Below the pieces are notes generated by a model, which was not told the origin of the DNA, did no database searches, and worked only from the letters and a program-made list of their open reading frames with translations. DNA of 64,000 nt from Stachybotrys elegans (lineage: Eukaryota; Ascomycota; Sordariomycetes; Hypocreales; Stachybotryaceae), in NCBI GenBank assembly GCA_020746835.1, contig JAGPNK010000008.1, forward strand, positions 1,426,001 to 1,490,000, given 5' to 3'. Numbering within the stretch: the first letter of the stretch is position 1; the number at the start of each line of letters is the position of its first letter. The translations under genes and the position numbers were made by a program. Below are positions 33,321-44,470 of the stretch, piece after piece.

Positions 33321-33470
33321 ATGCTCTTGTATTTGTTGTCTCTCCCTCTCGCTGTCAGCCCTCAAAGCTCTTGTGTTCTCCCCACGAAATTTCACCGCCA
33401 GCCCTGCGGGTATGCTATACCTACGGTTGTGGGCCAAACAATTAAACCGCTCAAAGGCAGTCCTTGGTAA
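33321..33470 (+). pseudogene. Possible degenerate third copy of the six-cysteine family
   Basis: An ATG at 33321 opens a 49-codon frame with a signal-like start (LLYLLSLPLAV) followed by SSCVL and QPCGYAI, echoing the C-V-x..C-G-Y spacing of copy 2. It stops early and no downstream exon with the remaining cysteines could be joined. It may equally be chance. Confidence 0.25.
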
Positions 33471-33635
33471 TTAAATTCCTCGAAATTATCGGCGGTATGC
33501 GAGAATGTGGCTCAAGTAAGTTGATCGCCGCAAAGTGATGATGCTTGAACCGTTTGCAATCGGTATATATAGCCAGCCAGCTAGCAAAGGCAACGTCAGA
33601 TCGTTACTAGAGAAAAAGGCCCCACACCCTGGCCT

Positions 33636-33994
33636 TCAATATTTGGAGCCTTGGAGGTTGAGGTGCTCTTCTCGGCCATTGAGACGCCCGTTGATCATGG
33701 CGTTTCTATCGGGGAAGACGAAGAAGTACATGAGCCACAGAATCGACCAAAGAGCTGTAGTATAAGTAATGGGGTCACATGTTCGCAGAGCCAGTCGTCG
33801 TTGAGGCATGAGTGCTGCCTACCACGATGTACCAGTCCAGATTCCTGACAAGAGCAAGCTCCTTTGGGTCAGTTTTGGTGGCGGCTCCAAACTCATCTAC
33901 TCTGTCGGGGCGTTGTATTCAAGATATCCTCAACTTCCGGGTCCTCAACATGAGTAACATTTTTCTCGTCGTCGTGCGTCATAATGGTCGACAT
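33636..33994 (-). pseudogene. N-terminal relic of an MFS transporter
   Basis: Seen on the minus strand: a start at 33994 (MSTIMTHDDEKN) reads through VEDPEVEDILNTTP, then an extra base in a run of four C (near 33917-33920) shifts the frame to VDEFGAATKTDPKELALV and RNLDWYIV. After a decayed intron-like gap comes LWSILWLMYFFVFPDRNAMI, then NGRLNGREEHLNLQGSKY and a stop at 33636. Known: this is the cytosolic head plus helix 1 of anion:cation symporter family permeases. Everything beyond helix 1 is absent. It lies just downstream of an intact family member, so it may be a decayed duplicate. Confidence 0.7.
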
Positions 33995-34470
33995 ATTTGG
34001 TGGGCTAGGCATGGATGTGCCTTGTTGAGGTCGAGCTCGGCAGAGAAGGCTGGGCTGGAACACTATGAAGGCTCCATGGTAATCCGTGTCTTCATGCGAC
34101 GCAGCGAACCGGATAAAATACAAACACATGGTAAGGATTATGTACTGGATAACTAGCAATACTAGGCAAAAAATCCCCCATTTCCGTGCTCCTTGGGTTT
34201 GCAGGGATGTGGGGAGGGATGTCTGGGGAAGTCAAGCTAGAGCAAAGGGTACAGGAAACATTGGCCGGACAGGGTTGGGGATTGCCGAGCGGGAGAGGAC
34301 TATGAATACCTTTCCGAGACGCGCACCTTGATTCTTTCGTCAGGTGGCACTCATCCGAGCGAGAGCAAGGTTTGAAAAGGAAAGGCATGGGGAATAATGC
34401 GGAGATGTGAAGTATTTGCCGAAGCTTGGAAATAACCAGCCCAGACCATGTCATTTATATTAACACCAAT

Positions 34471-36200
34471 TTAATAGGTGTATCTGAAGTTATGGTTCTC
34501 GATATCCGTTTGGTCGCTTCTATCAGCCTCCAAGCCAGCGTTGATACTATCCTGTGGCTTGCCATACTTTGCGTCCCGTCTCTTGTTCTCAATTATGCAG
34601 AGCGCGTAGTAGGCGACACCTGCTGCGGCCATCACCGCGAAGGCACACAGCATAGCACCAATTCCCAGGGGATAGTATGGAGCTTGATCCTTGCGGAAGA
34701 ATTGAGGGCCGATAATATTACCCACGGCTGGTGAGTAGAGCTCGTTAGTAAACGTGAAGTAAGGTATAGATTGGGCTTCGAGTTCGGCTCACCATATACA
34801 ATCGCAATAGACACGCCCATGAAGCTTTTCTTCGTGGCTCCCGCTGTGTTGGATGAGGACAGACTCAATCCAAAGACCCAGGGCACATTATAGAAACCCA
34901 TGATGTAAACACCTGCCAAGGAGGCGTCTCGTTGGGTTGAAACATCCAGTGTGTGAACCAAAATGGCACCGACCATTCCTATAATAGCAGCCACCACCCA
35001 GAAGATGCAGCGCATGTTGGGTACCCAGAAGGTGATGGCTGTTAGAGCAGCACCGCTAATCATGGCCACCGCAGCTTGGGGCGTGGCCATGAGAACAGTT
35101 TTAGTCCTCGAGAAGCCGTATCCCGAAATGATGAGGGGGTTGAAGTTAGTAACACCAGCGTTGGCGATGGCGTAGCTAAAAGCTAGGATCCATATACACC
35201 AGCATTTTGGATCACGTAGTGTTTCCAAGGCCTGGCCGAAGTTGAATTTCTGCAACAATCAGCACCAATCCAACCCATTCTTGCTCGAGGAAGCTTACCC
35301 TGTGCGTCTCAACTCCTGTTTGGTTCTCAGCGAGACGAATCATGGCTAGTTTCTTTTCCTGCTCGTTGAAAAACCAGGCCTTTGATGGAGAATCGGGAAG
35401 GCCAAAGAAGACAACACCGCCGATGAGTACTGTGACCGCACCGTAGATGATGAAGATATACTGGATTTGACGTTAGTTTGGTCATTGTGGTACCCCAGCC
35501 GAAGACGGCCCTTACCTTCCACGTAGACAGCGAGCCATTAATGTTGCCGATGGCATAGGACAAAATGCCTCCAAATACTCCAGCAAATGTGTTGTACCAG
35601 AAAGCCGTGCGCAGGGGCTGCTCCTCCTTTCGATACCACATGGAGTTGACAATCATCATGCAAGGCAATACGGCAGCCTCGAACACGCCCAAAAGAAACC
35701 GGATAGTGGCCAAGCCGGCGAAATTGTGGCAAAGCGCCATGAAGCAGAGCGATGTTCCCCACAAGACGAGACAAACTCCAATAAACTTGCCAATCGGCAC
35801 CTTGGTTATAAGCCAGATGCTCGGGAGTTCCATAGCCAAGTAACCGAAATAGAAGACGCTGCCGAGCCAGCTGTATTGCTGACCGTGGAGGTTGGCATCT
35901 TCCTGAATGCCGAAGACCGCAGCATATCCGAGAGCGTTCTAATTTGCAAGTTAGTCAATTTCCACTTTACCCTTTCATTCTCTCCCTTGTTATGTTCTGC
36001 AATCTTTCTCTCACCTTGTCCAAGAACGCGAGCGTCATGCTCAGGATTGCCAAGGGCATCACAACCAGATCGGTCTTCAACAGCAACCGGCTGGCTTGCT
36101 CCTTGCTCAACTGCTCCACCGCTTCAACGCCGCCGTCTGTGACGACATTGTCTGGCTTCACGTCGACGCCAGAATTATCGTCCATTGTCTTTACCGACAT
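34471..36200 (-). CDS. MFS permease, anion:cation symporter family
   Basis: Inferred role: proton-coupled uptake of a small organic acid, vitamin or amino-acid derivative. Exons in transcription order: 36200-36015, 35938-35516, 35460-35299, 35249-34793 and 34727-34471, with introns of 49-76 nt, giving 494 residues. Seen: an acidic cytosolic head, helix 1 ending LAFLDK, GYLAMELPSIWLITKVPIGK with the conserved loop 2-3 segment, RFLLGVFEAAVLPCM, WYRKEEQPLRTAFWYN, the central loop and six further helices. The C-terminal tail is charged. Two nearby Met (36200, 36185) could start it. It stands head-to-tail with the aminotransferase upstream. The transporter, aminotransferase, regulator and racemase may form one catabolic set. 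Confidence 0.88.
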
Positions 36201-36847
36201 TTGGGTCCAAAGAGATATCGAAAAGTACAATGAGCTCGTAAAGATGCGCACCGGGATCCCTGTCTAATTCTAGTACCGAGACACGTAACGGCCTCTCGAC
36301 AGCCCATTTGAACTCTTAAGTAATTTTCTATGGTGCTGTTGCTTATCAGTGTTCTTTTCCAACTAGAATGAAATGACTGTGGGGTATGGCGAGATAGCGA
36401 CGGACATCACCGAGGTAGTTCTCGGTGGCGCCCGAGCACGTATCTAAAGTGCTAGTGTGCCATATCCTTGCACCCGATGGCCTCGGAACTGGTTCTCCAG
36501 TGTACCGAAACACGAAACCATTTCAAGTTGGTTGCTAAGAGAGAAAGAGAATAAAGCAAGAGGGAAAAAAGAACCCAAATTAGAGAGCAAAGTGGTACCT
36601 GACCCATTGCTTGTAGAGTTTGACTGAGTTTGAGTTTGGACAGCCAGCGGGGTGTTGCTTCGGCAAAAGTCCGACTGTCAAAATGCGTGTAAGTACAATC
36701 CGACAAAACGACTAACTCCATGCTATCATTACGGCTCCCAGGAAAGACTTATTGGTAGCAATTTTTTCATTATTTGGATGGGCTTTATCGTGTAATTATT
36801 CTGGCCATGATGCTATTCTGTAGGAGATTCTCTAGCTATCTCAAAAT
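36201..36847. other. Intergenic region between MFS permease and aminotransferase
   Basis: Promoter of the permease and 3' end of the aminotransferase. Nothing else supported. Confidence 0.4.
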
Positions 36848-37936
36848 TTACAGCTTCGCTAGTAACCGTCTTAGATCTCTCGGGGCCTCCAGTTCTGCCA
36901 GAATTTCGGCGCGTGATCGTTCGACATCTTTTTTCACCAGCTCTGCGTACAACTGTTGGATCTTTTCCGTAACAATACCGCGCTTTCCATCCCCAATTTT
37001 CCTCCCGTCGACCTCCGTAACGTGGATTTGACTGGGAAATGTTCCAGTGCAAAAGGCTTCGTCGGCACCATAAACTTCGGTAAGACTAAAGTCTAGCTCT
37101 CGGACCGTGATTCCGTTCGCTCGGCAAACATCGATGGTCTTCTGCCGGGTGATGCCTTGCATTTGATTGTCCTTTGTTGGTGCCCAGACTTCATCGCCGC
37201 GGACGATGAAGAAGTTGACCGAGTTGCATGTCTTGACAAAGCCTCGCAAGTCGAGCATGAGGGCCTCATCCACGTTCATGGTATTGGCGTGTATGCAGGC
37301 CTGCACGTCGGTTGCTTTTGAGATGTGATTCCACTGCTCGTCCTTTACATCTGGGGGTCCTCGCCGCACCCAAGTAGTCGCCAGCCGTAGACCACGGTTC
37401 TTCGACTCTGCCGCAACAGCCTTAATTTCGGGTATGATGACAATGAGTGGTAGACCAATATTGACATGCGGATTTTGGTACGGGGTTGACTTAAGACCGC
37501 GACTGACCACAAGCCGTATGTGGACATGGGGCTCGTCATTCATCGAGTTGGCGTCCAACGTGTCGTGGATAAGCCCAAGCAAATCCCCCTTTGAGAGACC
37601 CAAGTCCATGTACATGGCTTTAGCGGATTGGAAGAGGCGATTCAGGTGATCTCGAGCAAACTGCAGTCTCCCTTTTACCGCCCTTATGCCCTCCCAGATG
37701 CCATCGCCGATGAGGAAATTGGAGTCAAACACCGATACAGAGGCCTCTGTGCGGGGAACAAGACGGAAAGCCCCTGTTACACCATCTCGCATGCCAATCT
37801 ATAACCATGTACCGTTAGTTCAGAGTAGGAAGAACAAAGAGAGTATGATGCCCACCAGGATTGTTTCATTCTTGACGTTAGGCACTACCGCATGAGTCGA
37901 TGTAGCCTCAGGCTTATCTGAATGCGAGGGTGCCAT
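36848..37936 (-). CDS. Class IV (branched-chain/D-amino-acid type) aminotransferase
   Basis: A PLP enzyme moving amino groups between amino acids and 2-oxo acids. Seen: exon 1 37856-37936 (27 codons), intron 37799-37855 (57 nt), exon 2 36848-37798, giving 343 residues, usual for the fold. Landmarks are SVFDSNFLIGDGIWEGIRA near the start, VHIRLVVSRG and WNHISKATDVQACIHAN with the likely Schiff-base Lys. Then come NVDEALMLDLRGFVKTCNSVNFF, QGITRQKTIDVCR and EAFCTGTFPSQIHVTEVDGR. It resembles bacterial-type D-amino-acid or amine transaminases more than mitochondrial branched-chain enzymes, and no mitochondrial presequence is visible. Its promoter is shared with the divergent Zn2Cys6 regulator 346 bp away. 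Substrate side (L or D) is undecided. Confidence 0.87.
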
Positions 37937-38282
37937 AATGAGACTCTGAACAAGAACCGTGATGCAAACTTTAAGCCGAAGTAAACAAGATTGAGCCAAG
38001 TTGTAGGGGTGAAAAGATGCCTCGGGGCATACCGAGTCAGGCTCCACTCCAACGAATGATGCAATCGGACGACCCCGAGACTACTGAAGAGTAGTGCGTC
38101 CCGATAGACTGGTGGGTGGAGTGACTGATGATACGTGATCGCGCTATCTAAGCACGTCATTAATCTCGCTGGTTCGGCCTCGGACTGGTCCGAAAATTCT
38201 TCATGCATAACAACCTTTCTCTGTATCGCCGGGTTTCGGAGACAACACGTCGCTTACAGCTGCCCCATGCTTGCTTGTGGAT
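37937..38282. promoter_or_regulatory. Divergent promoter, aminotransferase / Zn2Cys6 regulator
   Basis: 346 bp separate the two start codons. The arrangement suggests shared control by the regulator. CGG words are present (for example near 38232), but I saw no clear paired CGG/CCG operator. Confidence 0.45.
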
Positions 38283-40572
38283 ATGAATGCTGAACTGAAT
38301 ACGGCATTCCAGCCATCTATCACGAAGGCCTGTGCGCGATGCCGTAGTCGTAAGGTCAAGGTACGTTGTGGACGCTAGAGGCTGCACTTTAGATTTCTAT
38401 TGTATCTCGCGAGCATCAACAAACACACCCCTAACTAAACAATATTGTGTTCAAGTGCGATCTGAAGGTGCCGCGATGTACGGCATGTATTAGACACAAT
38501 GAAGAATGCGACATTACACAATGTGTTGCCTATCCTTACAGCGTTATTCAAAAGCTCCAGGACGAGATCCGCGACCTCAAAGCTCGCTTACAAGAAGCTA
38601 CGATCAACGCAGTGAGACCCTTGCCGGAAGGTAACACATTTCTTCCGACGGCTATACAGTCTTCACGGGAAGAGCAAGTAAGTTGGTCATTGGACAAAGA
38701 AGCACAAGAGGTTGGTAATTTAGCAATTGGTGGCTTCAATCGTCATTCCGAGAACAAGTATAGTATAGCATCCTTTGTCTGAGCCTCTGTCAGTAAAGAT
38801 GTATAGTTGACATTTTTCTAGTTGGAAGTGCTTCGGGATCGACTTTTGCGCGCATTTTCTTCAAGCAGCTCAGCTTGCCATCATCGTTGGGGAAAGAACT
38901 CAGATTTGATGCTCTTGAAAGATGTCCATCAGAACAAACAGCGGCATTGCCATCTCGGACAGTTGCGAACCTCCTTTTCACGGAGTACATTGCACGGGTA
39001 CATATATGGTGGCCCTTTGTAAATCTTCCCAACCTGCGGCGTTCATTCCAGTCGATTTACGCAAACCCACGAAAGTGCAGTGCATCAGACAAGTTTATTG
39101 TTTTTGCGGTACTTGCACTTTCAAGCAGCGAGTGTCAAGACGATCCACGCTATACAAACTTGATGGATCTCAACGAATCAGAAGCGTACTTCCAAACGGC
39201 TCTCCGGTTCTTCCATGGTTTTCACGACCATCCACGGGATTTGTTTGGCATACAGGCGGTGTTACTTCTGGCCTTATGGATGGCCAACTCTGATATAAGC
39301 AGCCATTGCAACGATCTGTGGCATATGTCTCGGTATCTCATGTCAGCTGCAATCGAGGCTGGCTTTCACCGACAAAATGCAGAATGGGGCTTCTCTGCCG
39401 AAGAAATGGAGATTCGCAATCGAACATGGTGGTGTATCTACAACATGGAACGGTCAGAATAGCCCCCATGCCATTTTTATTATGTATGAGCCTGAGCTAA
39501 CTTGCCACTCCTTCGCAGCCATGTTGCCGTCATCACAGGCCGCGTTTTGTCAGTCAGAGATCATGCTGTCCATGCTCTTCAGCCAACCAATTGTGGTTTT
39601 GACATTCTAAGTCCGCTGGAGGCAGCCGCTGCTCCAATCTTTCACAAGCACAATGTATTTCTCTGTCGATTAATGACCCGGTTGCGGCAGATCTCTGGTC
39701 AAGTGTTGGAGTCGGTATACATAGGACGAGGACCTGATGGAAAAGCCCTGGCGACGTCATTTCAAGATATTTGCGCCGCCTCAGATAATTGCCGTCGCCG
39801 TCTCGAATTATGGAGACAAGAGTTATCTGAGGCGAATATTAAGCCGTCAAGAGAGTATTCTGAGCTTAAGATTGAGTATTGTCTCCTTCAGCTGCTGCTC
39901 AATCGGCCGAGTCCCACATTCATGGTTCCATCCAGCCCCATGATTGCTGTTTGTTCCAAGTCTGTTTCTAGTGTGGTAAAGCATTGGAACAGCATCGAGT
40001 CTCAATATGGCATTTCGGCTGTATGCCGTTGCTTTAGGCAGCTTCATGCAACTGTCATTGTAGGACTTGCTGGCCTGTATTGTGATTGGTCAGAGACTCG
40101 CGTCCGGTGCGTATGAAGAATGGCTGCTAATACGTTATTTAGGCACTATCAGGCATCTTTAAGAGATACTGTACCAGCACAAACCGTTCCCAGCGCTTTT
40201 CGTCACCGGGAGAACACCGCGGCTACTCTCTCTTTACTCCGGAAGGGGTTGAATCGGTGGAGAATGCCGTCGCTAAACAAATACTACGAGTTGTTGGAAC
40301 TTGTCAGCAACAAAGTATATGCTGCAACTTCAACTGGAAGTCAAGTAACTCATGGGCCATCTACGTTGATTGATCCCTATGACGTGCTCTCAACGGGTAG
40401 TTTGAGTTATGAGCGTGAGGCTGGTCTTTTATTCTCTGGCGCTGGGGACATTGACATGTACATGAATCAAGTCTCCAGTGTCTTTGATGAGGAAATGAAG
40501 AGCAGAGATGAGACACTGGCTGCTTGGTATGACGCTGTCATGGAGGAGATTCGTCCCTTGCAGAGAGTATAG
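38283..40572 (+). CDS. Zn(II)2Cys6 transcription factor with fungal-trans domain
   Basis: Nuclear DNA-binding regulator, likely of the adjacent aminotransferase and perhaps the permease and racemase. Exons: 38283-38360, 38456-38762, 38822-39452, 39519-40106 and 40143-40572, 677 residues. Seen: CARCRSRKVKCDLKVPRCTAC with IRHNEEC completes the zinc cluster, split by intron 1 just before the third Cys. A coiled segment (VIQKLQDEIRDLKARLQEA) may dimerise. Then YIGSASGSTFARIFF and a middle-homology domain (IWWPFVNLPNLRRSF, LFGIQAVLLLALWM, IEAGFHRQ, RNRTWWCIYNMER). The last intron is 36 nt with donor GTGCGT at 40107, or 54 nt with donor GTCAGA at 40089. Both keep frame and differ by six residues, and the 54-nt form has a more usual length. 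Confidence 0.85.
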
Positions 40573-40842
40573 CGCAAGACGAGGGTTTCTATATTCCAGT
40601 TTAGACCATTCCGGCCACCTTCTTTTCATGCAATAAGGCATCCTTTTACATGACGCGGGCTGCTCAAGGTGGCACTGAGAACCAATCAGAATTAACTACC
40701 TACCATTTTACTCGTTATTTCGTGAGTAAACACTGGTATCGTATCCCTATAGGGTGTGTTGCTGCCAAATTATGAGACGTACCTCATGTATTATTTTGCC
40801 ACTGTAAATATCCATCAGTCTCAATAATGTAGTCTCTCTATT

Positions 40843-41910
40843 TTAGTTGAGTCGATATCCTGTCTGAAATGGATCTGAGGGATCAAGCACTATTTGTTTA
40901 TACCCAGTTATCCAACCCCTTCCTTCAACTGTCGGAAGCACCGCATCCTTTTCTCCGACTTTGGTCACCCCGCGGATGGAACATATAAACCTCGTTCCGA
41001 TCATGCTCTGGAACTGAATCTTTTCTCCCACATCGAGTAAACCCCTCGCGTGCAGAATAGCCAGACGGGCAGAGCTTCCCGTCCCACAGGGACTTCTGTC
41101 GAGCCGACCTGGCTTGATGACCATGGCCTGCCTCGCAATCTTCTCCCCATCAACATGCTCCAGTGGCTCTGTGATTCCGACATTATCGATCCCAGAGAAC
41201 TCGGGTGATTCTGGATGAACAGGGGTGTGTATTTCTGAAGCTGCGGCTTTGACGCGGTTGCCCAGGTCGATCAACCGTTCAGCATGCTCAGCCGAGGTGC
41301 GGAGACCAAGACTGCTGGCGTCGACAAAAAGGTACCAACGACCCCCGAAAGCGATATCGACTTTCACGGTTCCGACCCCTGGGACTTCGACCGGCAAATC
41401 CAGTCCGTAAACAAAGGCGGGAACGTTATTCAGAGTTACTGACTTGCACGCTCCTTGCTCACAGCGAGCCTCTGCCTTGACTAGTCCGGCGGCTGTATCG
41501 AACAGCACCTCTGTCACAGGTTCTTTCATTGGTATCATGCCGGTTTCGAGCATGACTGTTGTGGTGCAGATAGTATTGGATCCTGACATGGGCGACCAGT
41601 CTCCGCTGGCCATGACGACAAATCCAGCATCTGCTCGCGGATCGCATGGTGCAAGGATCAAAACAGCACTCATCTCTAAGCGACCTCGCGGTTCATGCAG
41701 CAGAAGGTGGCGCAGATCCTCGTGGTTCTCCTTGAAGAACAAAAGCTTCTCCTTCATTGTCTTTGCAGGTACATCGCGGACACCTCCAACGATGACATCG
41801 CCAACCTCTCCTTCTGCGTGGCAGCCAACCACGGAAATGTATCGTGACGACTTCATCAGATGCTGCTGATTCTCAATTCGGGTTATCCGAGAAATGTCTG
41901 CTTGTTCCAC
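40843..41910 (-). CDS. Proline racemase superfamily enzyme (hydroxyproline epimerase/dehydratase type)
   Basis: Known: the superfamily racemises or epimerises proline and hydroxyprolines, or dehydrates trans-3-hydroxyproline, with two opposed catalytic residues. Seen: 355 residues, intronless. VVGCHAEGEVGDVIVGG at the N-terminus, the first active-site loop WSPMSGSNTICTT and the second DRSPCGTGSSARLAILHARG. The position that is Cys in classic racemases is Ser here, while the second Cys is kept, so this is a Ser/Cys variant rather than Cys/Cys or Thr/Cys. FGGRWYLFVDASSLGL covers the substrate pocket. A second Met (41856) just before the conserved start is an alternative. Its 3' end faces the 3' end of the regulator gene, 270 bp away. 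The exact reaction is undecided. Confidence 0.88.
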   Translation of the reverse strand: MEQADISRITRIENQQHLMKSSRYISVVGCHAEGEVGDVIVGGVRDVPAKTMKEKLLFFKENHEDLRHLLLHEPRGRLEMSAVLILAPCDPRADAGFVVMASGDWSPMSGSNTICTTTVMLETGMIPMKEPVTEVLFDTAAGLVKAEARCEQGACKSVTLNNVPAFVYGLDLPVEVPGVGTVKVDIAFGGRWYLFVDASSLGLRTSAEHAERLIDLGNRVKAAASEIHTPVHPESPEFSGIDNVGITEPLEHVDGEKIARQAMVIKPGRLDRSPCGTGSSARLAILHARGLLDVGEKIQFQSMIGTRFICSIRGVTKVGEKDAVLPTVEGRGWITGYKQIVLDPSDPFQTGYRLN

Positions 41911-44470
41911 TGGGAGTTCCTCAACGGGTCAAAGAAATTTGCGAATGGCGTACAGACAGGCGATGAATTCTTAGGTGCTGGAGAGGAGGTCTGAGGAAAA
42001 CTCCGATAGCGCATGAGTCAATAAGTCAGGGAATGGGATGTCGTTTGGAGCGGGGCTCTTTCGTTAGTTTGTCAGATAACATGGACCACAGTGGATCATT
42101 AATTAGCTTTCCAAGTATGTAAGTTGAAAGAAAGATTGCCTTATCTTGTTAGCACGATCTGCTTCTTCTTTCCTGCTTCTCACGTCTTATCACGTCAGTT
42201 AGCCTTCTGCAGCGCTAGGGCTTAAAGTCCTACAGTCATCATCCAAAACATGGTATTCTACCGGATTCTTGCGGTCCTCGCCTCGAAGGCGACACCGCTG
42301 TGGTGCTTGACCATGGAGCCTGAGCTTGCGTTGTCCACATACTTCAAGCCATTGACCATTTGCCCATTCCACGAATGACTGTCCTTGGTCTCCGACCCTC
42401 TAGATCCATGATCTAGCGTTGAATGTGCGTATATCATGCGTCCGCGCGACGGGCGTAGCCATTCAAGCAACCCCTGTGTTCTGTTTCTATGTGGTGGTAG
42501 AAAGGGTACATTTTCCAGCGGGATATTTTTGACAGTTCTCTCTGGAATATCACATAGCCAACAGCGTCATGTGGAAGACGCAAACTCCGTCCTTGCTCAG
42601 CATACACCTGCTGCCTCGAGCAAGACAAAAGAGAGTATGCACACGGCCGAATTGCGAATCAACTCTGCCATAACCCCAGGCGGATATATCGCCAGTAGAT
42701 CAATAGCAATATGTTGTAGAGACTGCACCAATGCCGCATTCCTTGTCTTTTTGAACAAGATTAAGTAACCTGACGAAGGGCAACCTAGCATCCATCAAGG
42801 ACAATGTCAAGCCCAATCATAGAAACGACACCTAGACTTACAGTGGTGACAAGATCATCGCAACACCCTACCAGAAGTACTTCATCTGCTTCAGGAGCAA
42901 TAGCATACTATTGGTTGGCTAGACTGGGTCACTCCTTGAGTAGTGTAAACAAGAAAACAAAGGTACTGGACCAAAAGATCAAAAAGGACATTATCTATAT
43001 CATCCTTGATGCAACCCGCACCTAGGGTTTGCCACCACACTGTCAGCCAACCTGCACGCCTAAGTGGGAATTGACCTCAAGACATCTGGTGTCTTGACAT
43101 CGATCGGGCAAATGGTGCGCTCCCTCTCTGGGAATCAAGATGAGCCAATGGCTGGCTGACACAAGATCATAATAACCTAGTGTTGTTCAAACACCCACAC
43201 GCCAATTTTTGAAACAAAGGGGGGATCAAAGAATATCTCGCCTTCAACGCGTACGACAAGCTCCGGATCTCTTACAAGGAGGAGACATTACTGTGAATTG
43301 TGCCCATGGGACCCAGCTTCAAGATTCCGGGCATCATAACCATCGGCCTGGCTTCAAGACTACCGCATCGGTGGAAGGCCAAAGCGTGAGTGTCAATCAT
43401 GTGTGCCCCGATGTGGGATCAGCGCCTGGAGTATATTTGCTTTCTTTGCCTGCGCCCCCAAACTGCTACCCACATGAACTAATATTACACTCGTCTTGCA
43501 CTGTACAGGTATACCCGTTTCTTTGTACTGGAATGACTCAGTGGCTGTGAGGCCGAGATGTCAGGCTTGTCTCAGCTGCACCGTCCCGTCGGGTATGAGG
43601 TTGGGAAGCTGGGCGCTCAAATGCGTCAAGCAATGAGGTGGCATTGAGCACAGATTTCCCATCCGAGATTGGTCTCGAACAGCTCGTATAACAGTGGCGG
43701 GTGACGGAGTCCTACTGCCCCCCGAGCCTGCGCAAGATTGCACCGCATCGGGCATAGCAGAGCCCGACGCATGTAACCATCCAGGCGCTGAATTCTAGGT
43801 GGTCTTCGGGTGCTCGCATGCACGGCCAATCCGCTACAGGTTGGGGTAGCTCGAGGCGCTGGTGCAACAATCATTCGTGGGGGTTTCTTCCATCCATTAC
43901 ACAACAAGGGGGGCGGCGGCACCGCATGGTCGGTAGCCGACATGGCTCGCCACACGGTCCCGAGGGCAAATAAAACCGTGTCGATCTAATTTGCGATCCT
44001 GGGAAAGACCAGTCCTGCGGAATGCTCCAATCCATTCTCGGAACCGATGAGCAAATGGCGAGGTTCGGCCTGGTCGTGCCATCGGTCCCCCCAAGGCAGC
44101 AGGCAGTGGCGAGTGGCTTTGTCCTACGCGCTAATCATGTCATCTGGTCAGATACAGATTCTTGGCAGCAAATGGACTGTCGGCTGAATGGGAAGACGAC
44201 AGCCAGTCTAGCCTCCAAACTGGGCACCGTTGGCTGAATGCTCTCCCGTTATCAGGGGACTGGCCAATGAGCATGCTCTGTGGCGCTATTCAGCTCTGTC
44301 TGAACCAGCCGTCTGGTGTGGCCTTGAACACTGTACGAGGTGGATACTGTATATAGAGCACCCGCGCAGTCTCGAGCGAGTTGATTGCCCAGTTCGGAAG
44401 ACAATCCCAGTCGGGCACAATTTTGCAATCTCGTTGTCTTCTTCCTGTGTGAACACCACTACGTTCTATC
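41911..44470. other. 2.5-kb gene-poor region
   Basis: Short open frames on both strands (for example minus 42258-42470 and 42597-42791) have no recognisable product and may be remnants. No tRNA, repeat or promoter element was clear. The last 200 bp serve as promoter of the FAD monooxygenase. Confidence 0.35.

Noticed and set aside
42258..42800. Short minus-strand open frames as a transposase remnant
   Set aside because: No catalytic motif or terminal repeat could be identified.
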